Assembly (NCBI GenBank): GCA_030840415.1 | Contig: JAVEEO010000400.1 | Location: forward strand, 1 to 11,714 | From: Pseudonocardiales bacterium | Lineage (GTDB): Bacteria > Actinomycetota > Actinomycetes > Mycobacteriales > Jatrophihabitantaceae | Reading direction: 5' to 3' | DNA: 11,714 bases | Part shown: positions 7,664 through 11,714 of the stretch, piece by piece | Numbering within the stretch: position 1 is the stretch's first letter | Layout: each line of letters begins with the position of its first letter | Translations under genes and position numbers: made by a program | Notes under the pieces: generated by a model | What the model was told of the DNA's origin: nothing | Database searches by the model: none | What the model saw: only the letters and a program-made list of their open reading frames with translations

Positions 7664-7825
7664 GGAGATAAGACAATTCATACGGTAACGCTCGGCGGAC
7701 CGAGGTGCACGACCAGCGGACCGGACGCTCGACCGCAGCTGCGGCGGACCAGAACTGCCCGAGCGCGCCGATGGCTGACTGCGTTCGAAGTAAGGTGAGC
7801 CATCGACACGGCGGAGGGGCAGACG
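7664..7825. other. Divergent gap between the zinc-ribbon-like ORF and mmsA
   Basis: This gap holds the only AT-richer patch of the area (about 7661-7688). On the minus strand TACCGT (7687-7682) could be a -10 box for the small ORF. The rest carries the mmsA promoter region. Confidence 0.3.
7791..7796 (+). promoter_or_regulatory. Candidate -10 element of the mmsA promoter
   Basis: TAAGGT fits TANNNT and would start transcription near 7803. That leaves a leader of about 23 nt that contains the GGAGGGG ribosome binding site (7813-7819). No consensus -35 is seen. Confidence 0.4.
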
Positions 7826-9322
7826 ATGGCAACGATGATCGAGCACTGGGTCGGCGGCAAGCGGGTCGCCGATCCCGGCGGGCGCCGGGCCCCGGTGTTC
7901 AACCCTGCCACCGGGCAGCAGCGGGCCGAGGTGGCGCTGGCCTCGGCGGCCGAGGTCGACGAGGCGGTGCGGGTGGCCGGTGCCGCCTTCGAGGACTGGT
8001 CACAGTCCTCGCTGAGCCGGCGCGCCAAGATCCTTTTCGCCTTTCGGGAACTGGTCAACAGCCACGTCGAGCAGTTGGCCGAGCTGATCACCGACGAGCA
8101 CGGCAAGGTGCTCGCCGATGCCCGCGGCGAGGTGCAGCGCGGGCTGGAGGTGATCGAGTTCGCCTGCGGAATCCCGCACCTGCTCAAGGGCGAGTACTCC
8201 GACCAGGTGTCGGCCGGCATCGACACCTTCTCCTTCCGCGAGCCGTTGGGCGTGGTCGCCGGCATCACGCCGTTCAACTTCCCGGTGATGGTCCCGATGT
8301 GGATGCACCCGGTGGCCATCGCCTGCGGCAACACCTTCGTGCTCAAGCCCAGCGAGCGGGACCCGTCCGCCTCGCTGCTGGTGGCCGAACTCTGGCAGCG
8401 GGCCGGGCTGCCCGACGGGGTGTTCAACGTGGTGCACGGCGATCGCGAGGCGGTGGACGCGCTGCTCGATTCACCCGACGTTGCCGCGGTGTCCTTCGTC
8501 GGCTCCACCCCGATCGCCCGCTACATCCACCAGCGGGCCAGCGCGACCGGCAAGCGGGTGCAGGCCCTCGGCGGTGCCAAGAACCATGCCGTGGTGCTGC
8601 CCGACGCCGACCTGGACTTCGCCGCCGACCACCTGGTGGCGGCGGCCTTCGGCTCGGCGGGGGAGCGCTGCATGGCGATCTCGGCGACCGTGGCGGTCGG
8701 CCCGGCGGCGGACCGTCTGGTCGAGGTGGTGTCCGACAAGGCCCGCGCGGTCAAGGTGGGACCCGGCCGAGACAGCGACAGCGAGATGGGCCCGGTGATC
8801 ACCCAGGCGGCCAAGGACCGGATCGAGGCGCTGATCGGCGGTGGCGCCGATCAGGGTGCCCGGCTCAGCGTGGACGGTCGCGGCCTGCGGGTCGACGGCT
8901 CCGACGGCTTCTTCGTCGGCCCCACCGTGATCGACGGGGTGACACCGGAGATGGACGTCTACCGCGAGGAGATCTTCGGTCCGGTGCTCTCGGTGCTGCG
9001 GGTCGAGACTGTGGAGGAGGCGATCGAGCTGATCAACGCCAATCCCTACGGCAACGGCACCGCCATCTTCACCTCCAGCGGCGACGCCGCGCGCCGGTTC
9101 CAGCGTGGCGTCAGGGTCGGGATGATCGGCATCAACGTTCCGATCCCGGTCCCGATGGCCTACTACTCCTTCGGCGGCTGGAAGGACTCGCTCTTCGGTG
9201 ACAAGCACGTGCACGGCGCCGAGGGCGTTTCGTTCTACACCCGCGGCAAGGTCGTCACCTCGCGCTGGCCCGAGCATCAGGCTGGCTCGGCCGCCAGCTA
9301 TTCCTTCCCGACCACCAGCTAG
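7826..9322 (+). CDS. mmsA: Methylmalonate-semialdehyde dehydrogenase (CoA-acylating)
   Basis: A 498-aa aldehyde dehydrogenase of the MmsA/IolA type. It oxidises malonate- or methylmalonate-semialdehyde with NAD and CoA to acetyl-CoA or propionyl-CoA, ending valine, thymine/beta-alanine or myo-inositol breakdown in the cytoplasm. Family marks: HWVGGKRV near the N-terminus, [14 protein letters not shown] (147-160) with the oxyanion Asn N151, KPSERDP (174-180), [12 protein letters not shown] (223-234), ALGGAKNH (247-254) where ordinary ALDHs have the general-base Glu (here N253), the catalytic C282 in [11 protein letters not shown], and the C-terminal [12 protein letters not shown]. The ATG at 7826 has GGAGGGG 6 nt upstream. 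No other valine or inositol gene is adjacent, so the pathway is not fixed by context. Confidence 0.95.
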   Translation: MATMIEHWVGGKRVADPGGRRAPVFNPATGQQRAEVALASAAEVDEAVRVAGAAFEDWSQSSLSRRAKILFAFRELVNSHVEQLAELITDEHGKVLADARGEVQRGLEVIEFACGIPHLLKGEYSDQVSAGIDTFSFREPLGVVAGITPFNFPVMVPMWMHPVAIACGNTFVLKPSERDPSASLLVAELWQRAGLPDGVFNVVHGDREAVDALLDSPDVAAVSFVGSTPIARYIHQRASATGKRVQALGGAKNHAVVLPDADLDFAADHLVAAAFGSAGERCMAISATVAVGPAADRLVEVVSDKARAVKVGPGRDSDSEMGPVITQAAKDRIEALIGGGADQGARLSVDGRGLRVDGSDGFFVGPTVIDGVTPEMDVYREEIFGPVLSVLRVETVEEAIELINANPYGNGTAIFTSSGDAARRFQRGVRVGMIGINVPIPVPMAYYSFGGWKDSLFGDKHVHGAEGVSFYTRGKVVTSRWPEHQAGSAASYSFPTTS

Positions 9323-9341
9323 GCCTACCCGACCACCAGCT
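9307..9341 (+). repeat. 14-bp direct repeat across the mmsA stop codon
   Basis: CCCGACCACCAGCT occurs at 9307-9320 and again at 9328-9341. The first copy encodes the last residues before the TAG; the second is downstream. The 7-nt spacer with the last T of the first copy forms the palindrome TAGGCCTA (9320-9327). It looks like a small tandem duplication. Confidence 0.6.
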
Positions 9342-9376
9342 GTGCATGGCGAAACCTGATCCGGCGACGGAGGGAC

Positions 9377-9949
9377 ATGCGGACCGAGCGGCTGCTGATG
9401 CGGCGCTGGCAACCGTCCGACCGTGCGGGCTTCGCGGCCCTGAACGCCGATCCCGAGGTGATGGCGCACTTTCCGGCGCCGCTGGACCGGGCCGCCAGCG
9501 ATGCCTTCGTCGACCGGATCGAAGCCGGTTTCGAGGCCAACGGCTTCGGCCTGTGGGCCTTGCAACGCCTGGACACGGCTGAGTTCGTCGGTTTCACCGG
9601 GCTGTCCGTGCCCGGCTTTCGGGCGCACTTCACCCCGGCGGTCGAAGTCGGCTGGCGGCTGTGCCGAGCGGCCTGGGGCCAGGGGTTTGCCACCGAGGCC
9701 GCCCGGCAGGCCCTGCGGGTTGGGTTCGAGAGCTTCGGGCTGGCCGAGATCGTCAGCTTCACCGCGACCGGCAACACCGCCTCGCGGGCCGTCATGCGGC
9801 GACTGGGCATGGTTCGCGACCCGGCCGATGACTTCGACCATCCGGCGCTGCCGGCCGGCCACCGGCTGCGCCGCCACGTGCTCTACCGGATCAGCCGCGC
9901 CGCCGAGAGTGTTCCGGCCTCGGACCGTTCGGCCACAATGAGGCCATGA
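9377..9949 (+). CDS. GNAT family N-acetyltransferase (RimJ/RimL type)
   Basis: The 190-aa protein transfers an acetyl group from acetyl-CoA to an amine; the substrate is unknown. It starts with RTERLLMRRWQPSDRAGFAAL, the usual opening of Acetyltransf_3 proteins. Motif A is VEVGWRLCRAAWGQGFATEA (89-108), with the Q-G-x-A pyrophosphate loop at 102-105. Motif B is TATGNTASRAVMRRLGM (129-145), and the family tail DFDHPALPAGHRLRRHVLYR follows at 152-171. The last 18 residues are variable. GGAGGG lies 2-4 nt before the ATG, rather close; the conserved RTERLLMR opening still favours this start. Its stop overlaps the next start as ATGA, so the two are probably co-transcribed. Confidence 0.93.
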   Translation: MRTERLLMRRWQPSDRAGFAALNADPEVMAHFPAPLDRAASDAFVDRIEAGFEANGFGLWALQRLDTAEFVGFTGLSVPGFRAHFTPAVEVGWRLCRAAWGQGFATEAARQALRVGFESFGLAEIVSFTATGNTASRAVMRRLGMVRDPADDFDHPALPAGHRLRRHVLYRISRAAESVPASDRSATMRP

Positions 9950-10344
9950 CATCGCAGTCCGTGCACCTGGGCATCGGAATCGACCGGCCGGCGGCGGAGG
10001 TCTATGACTACGTCTCGCAGCCGGCGAACCTGGCACAGTGGGCCGCCGGCCTGGCCGGCTCGATCGAGCTCGTCGAGGGACGCTGGGTCGCCGAGTCGCC
10101 ACTCGGGCAGGTGGTGGTCGAGATGACCGAGCCGAATCGCTACGGGGTTGCCGACCACCGGGTCATCCTGGCCAGCGGGGAGACTTTCTTCAATCCGATG
10201 CGGGTGATCGCCGATGGCGAGGGTTGCGAGCTGGTCTTCACCTTGCGCCGTCAGCCCGGTGTCAGCGACGCCGAATTCGACCGCGACGCCGCCGCCGTGA
10301 CCGCCGACCTGGCCAGAGTGAAGCAGTTGCTCGAAGGCCACTGA
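9946..10344 (+). CDS. SRPBCC family protein (polyketide cyclase/START-like fold)
   Basis: A 132-aa protein with a helix-grip fold pattern: an opening strand VHLGIGIDRPAAEVYDYVSQPANLAQWA (6-33) with the typical D/P..VWxY...W motif, then beta strands (VVVEMTEPNRYGVADHRVIL) and a long C-terminal helix (DAAAVTADLARVKQLLEG). Such proteins hold hydrophobic ligands in a central cavity; the ligand is unknown. The ATG shares ATGA with the GNAT stop, implying translational coupling. A CACAAT box 6 nt before the ATG could also act as a separate leaderless promoter. Transcription probably ends at the hairpin that overlaps its stop. Confidence 0.87.
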   Translation: MTSQSVHLGIGIDRPAAEVYDYVSQPANLAQWAAGLAGSIELVEGRWVAESPLGQVVVEMTEPNRYGVADHRVILASGETFFNPMRVIADGEGCELVFTLRRQPGVSDAEFDRDAAAVTADLARVKQLLEGH

Positions 10345-10375
10345 TCCCGGCCGCTCGGCGGTCGGGATCAGTGGC
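10337..10375. terminator. Hairpin over the SRPBCC stop codon, between convergent genes
   Basis: GCCACTGATCCCG (10337-10349) pairs perfectly with CGGGATCAGTGGC (10363-10375), 13 bp. The stem can extend inward through a G-T pair and CCG/CGG. The left arm contains the TGA stop. It lies 28 nt before the end of the convergent 61-aa gene, so it may end transcription both ways. Confidence 0.65.
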
Positions 10376-10402
10376 GTCCGACGGGCAGTTCACCAGCGGG
10401 GG

Positions 10403-10588
10403 CTACTCCTCGGCGAGGTCCTCGCCGGTGGCCTTGGCAGCCTCGACATCGGTGGTGGTGCCGTCGGCCTCCCGCTCGAAGACGTCGGAGTACTTGAGGT
10501 CGCTGGCTGTCTGACCGGCCACCTGCCGGACCATCTCCTCGTCGCTGAGACCCTCGCCGGCCGGATGCGTGTTCGACTCGTCCCTCAT
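10403..10588 (-). CDS. Small acidic hypothetical protein (61 aa)
   Basis: A short soluble acidic protein opening MRDESNTHPAGEGLSDEEM, followed by VRQVAGQTASDLKYSDVF and an acidic tail (EADGTTTDVEAAKATGEDLAEE). I do not recognise a named domain. The spacing of DEEMVRQVA and DLKYSDVFEREADG suggests two short helices and a disordered acidic end. The ATG at 10588 is chosen because GAGGGGAAA lies 6 nt upstream; longer versions of the frame run into the divergent gene and read as low-quality sequence. A -10-like TAGCCT (10626-10621) would give a leader of about 26 nt. It is divergent from the PPOX gene and shares its upstream region. Confidence 0.65.
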   Translation of the reverse strand: MRDESNTHPAGEGLSDEEMVRQVAGQTASDLKYSDVFEREADGTTTDVEAAKATGEDLAEE

Positions 10589-10620
10589 CTGTTGTTTCCC
10601 CTCTCGGTGTCCTGCCTTCG

Positions 10621-10626
10621 AGGCTA
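10621..10626 (-). promoter_or_regulatory. Possible -10 element for the 61-aa gene
   Basis: TAGCCT on the minus strand fits TANNNT, 32 nt before the ATG at 10588. No -35 hexamer was found. Confidence 0.25.
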
Positions 10627-10657
10627 ACGAACGGCTCCGAAGCGGCCCGGGCGGGCT

Positions 10658-10663
10658 TACACT
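10658..10663 (+). promoter_or_regulatory. -10 box of a leaderless transcript for the PPOX gene
   Basis: TACACT fits TANNNT and ends 7 nt before the ATG at 10671. No Shine-Dalgarno sequence separates them, so the mRNA probably begins at or next to the start codon. Confidence 0.5.
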
Positions 10664-10670
10664 GCGGGCT

Positions 10671-11078
10671 ATGGCTCTCGGTGCGGAGAAATACGTCTCG
10701 GCCACGACCTACCGCCGGTCCGGCGACCCGGTGGCGACCGCGACCTGGATCGTGCCGCTGGAAGGCGGCCGGTACGGGTTCTGGACCTCGTCGAGGTCGG
10801 GCAAGTACAAGCGGCTGCGCAACAATCCGGCGATCACGGTGCAGCCATCGGATGCCCGCGGCAGGGTGCGCAGCGGCTCGTCGCCGGTGGCCGGTACGGC
10901 GGAACTGGTTAGCTCCGGCGCCGATTTCGACGCCATCCAGCGCCAGGTCCGGGCCAAGTACGGCGTGCAGGTGCCGATCTCGAAGTTCTTCAACACCCTG
11001 GGCCATCTCGGCAAGGGAAAGTTCCCCTACGGCGACGTCGGAGTGGTCATCACCCCGACCGGCTCGCCGCCGAGCTGA
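10671..11078 (+). CDS. PPOX-class F420-dependent oxidoreductase family protein
   Basis: A 135-aa split-barrel flavin/F420-binding protein. Family pattern: EKYVSATTYRRSGDPVATATWIV (6-28), RYGFWTSSRSGKYKRLRNNPAITV (34-57), DARGRVRSGSSPVAGTAEL (61-79) and a C-terminal helix with KYGVQVPISKFF. In actinomycetes this group uses deazaflavin F420 (some bind FMN or haem) to reduce diverse small molecules; the substrate is unknown. The GK.KRLR stretch (44-50) is the usual cofactor-phosphate contact. The ATG at 10671 is chosen over upstream codons in the same frame because the protein family starts here and a -10 box sits 7 nt before. The stop is only 9 nt from that of the convergent DUF6766 gene. Confidence 0.9.
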   Translation: MALGAEKYVSATTYRRSGDPVATATWIVPLEGGRYGFWTSSRSGKYKRLRNNPAITVQPSDARGRVRSGSSPVAGTAELVSSGADFDAIQRQVRAKYGVQVPISKFFNTLGHLGKGKFPYGDVGVVITPTGSPPS

Positions 11079-11084
11079 GCGAGC
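11062..11084. terminator. Weak hairpin spanning the PPOX stop codon
   Basis: GCTCGC (11062-11067) can pair with GCGAGC (11079-11084) around an 11-nt loop that holds the TGA. The stem is short, so this is tentative. Confidence 0.2.
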
Positions 11085-11087
11085 GAC

Positions 11088-11714
11088 TCACGGGTCCTGG
11101 GCGGTGGCCTCATGCGGCGCGCCGACCAGCTTGGACTCCGGCGATCCACGCTGGCGCAGGTAGATGGCGAAGGCGGCCATGGACGCGACCGCCAGGAATT
11201 CCGACTGCCAGTTCTGGAAGGTGCGGTTCCAGAAGTCGGCCGAGCTCGCGTAGCCGAACCAGGTCAGGGTGTCCTGGTCACGATCGAGCAGCTGGTTGTT
11301 GAAGGCCGCCCGGCCCGCGACGGACTGCGCCAGCAGCGACATTGCGAAGAAGAACGTCATGATCAGGCCCAGGGACCGTCCGTAGAGCGCGGTGCGCCAG
11401 CCGCCGACGCGCGCCCACGCCGGTGAGTCCGGCTCGGCGTAACGGCCCACCTTCTGTTCCTGGTCAGTGCCGGTGCCCGCCTCGTCAGGTTTCTTGGACT
11501 CGCTGGAGCCGCGCTGGATCAGCCAGGTGGTGGCCACGATGTAGAGCGCGAACTGCAGGTATTCCGACTGCCAGTTCTCGGCGATGTCGACGGCGAACTC
11601 CGATGACACCAGGTACTGGGCGACGCTCGAGGTCGCGCCGCCGGTGGCCCGCTGCTCGCCGTTGAGCTCGGCCACGCCGGAGAACGCCTGGCCGATGACC
11701 GCGCCCAGCAGCAG
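11088..11714 (-). CDS. DUF6766 family membrane protein (N-terminus cut by window edge)
   Basis: The frame is open to the right edge, so the start lies outside; about 208 residues are visible. It matches DUF6766, of unknown function: a first half with hydrophobic LLLGAVIGQAFSG, then ENWQSEYLQFALYIVATTWL and IQRGSSESKK; a central hydrophilic link with KVGRYAEPDSPAWARVGGWR; and a second half with TFFFAMSLLAQSVAGRAAFN, FQNWQSEFLAVASMAAFAIY and LRQRGSPESK. The two halves are clearly duplicates, each with two membrane helices around an NWQSE[YF]L motif. Homologues I recall lack only some 20-25 residues at the N-terminus relative to this part, mostly the first helix. It converges on the PPOX gene. 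Confidence 0.85.
   Translation of the reverse strand: MLLGAVIGQAFSGVAELNGEQRATGGATSSVAQYLVSSEFAVDIAENWQSEYLQFALYIVATTWLIQRGSSESKKPDEAGTGTDQEQKVGRYAEPDSPAWARVGGWRTALYGRSLGLIMTFFFAMSLLAQSVAGRAAFNNQLLDRDQDTLTWFGYASSADFWNRTFQNWQSEFLAVASMAAFAIYLRQRGSPESKLVGAPHEATAQDP

Noticed and set aside
7781..7804. GTTCGAA with GCCA downstream, suggesting a tRNA T-arm
   Set aside because: No acceptor, D-arm or anticodon stem can be built around it.
5442..7825. Mobile element or genomic island with its own integration genes
   Set aside because: No transposase, integrase, tRNA target or terminal direct repeats were seen; only codon use and repeats hint at transfer.
7140..7832. 230-codon minus-strand frame through the gap before mmsA, with a hydrophobic stretch
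   Set aside because: No start signal, no codon periodicity and no family match; it conflicts with the better supported zinc-ribbon-like frame.
8471..10102. 543-codon minus-strand open frame across mmsA and the GNAT gene
   Set aside because: It runs antisense through two well-supported genes and has no recognisable domain.

Overview
The window reads as chromosomal DNA from a high-GC actinomycete. Evidence: very strong G/C preference at third codon positions, a GAF regulator of the type usually fused to ANTAR, a PPOX-class protein of the F420-using group, a DUF6766 membrane protein, several GTG starts, and genes with a TANNNT box about 7 nt before the start codon (leaderless-type promoters). 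A member of Frankiales, Nakamurellales or Geodermatophilales would fit, but the sequence alone does not fix the genus. I see no rRNA, tRNA, CRISPR array, transposase, integrase or phage structural gene.

Layout. 1-529 (-) is the N-terminal part of a GAF-domain regulator running off the left edge. After a 448-nt divergent gap comes otsA (978-2522, +), trehalose-6-phosphate synthase. It converges on a metallo-beta-lactamase-fold hydrolase (2541-3482, -) that may be preceded by a 22-codon leader ORF (3473-3541, -). Divergent from these lie an exported FKBP-type prolyl isomerase lipoprotein (3695-4726, +) and a DedA-family membrane protein (4815-5441, +).

The middle block (about 5442-7825) differs from its flanks. 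It holds a possible gene remnant, a 22-bp perfect palindrome, a DUF5335-type gene (5708-6055, +), an inverted repeat with 14-bp arms, and a convergent three-part stress-type protein (6178-7155, -). A sparse gap follows. On its minus strand is an overlooked small ORF (7469-7663) that looks like a zinc-ribbon protein. Codon choice in the DUF5335 gene (ACG over ACC for Thr, with CTA, GTA and AGG codons) suggests a different history from otsA or mmsA.

The right part holds mmsA (7826-9322, +), a CoA-acylating methylmalonate-semialdehyde dehydrogenase. Next come a GNAT acetyltransferase (9377-9949, +) and an SRPBCC protein (9946-10344, +) coupled through ATGA, a hairpin, a 61-aa acidic protein (10403-10588, -), a divergent PPOX-class F420-type protein (10671-11078, +), and a DUF6766 membrane protein (11088-11714, -) running off the right edge.

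How the genes work together. There is no single pathway. Trehalose synthesis, the YflT-like protein, the exported foldase, DedA and the PPOX protein could all relate to stress and envelope maintenance, but only GNAT/SRPBCC shows clear operon structure. The most worthwhile leads are the small zinc-ribbon-like ORF, the leader ORF before the hydrolase, the palindrome before the DUF5335 gene, and the internally duplicated FKBP and DUF6766 proteins. I found nothing that I would call a new multi-gene system.
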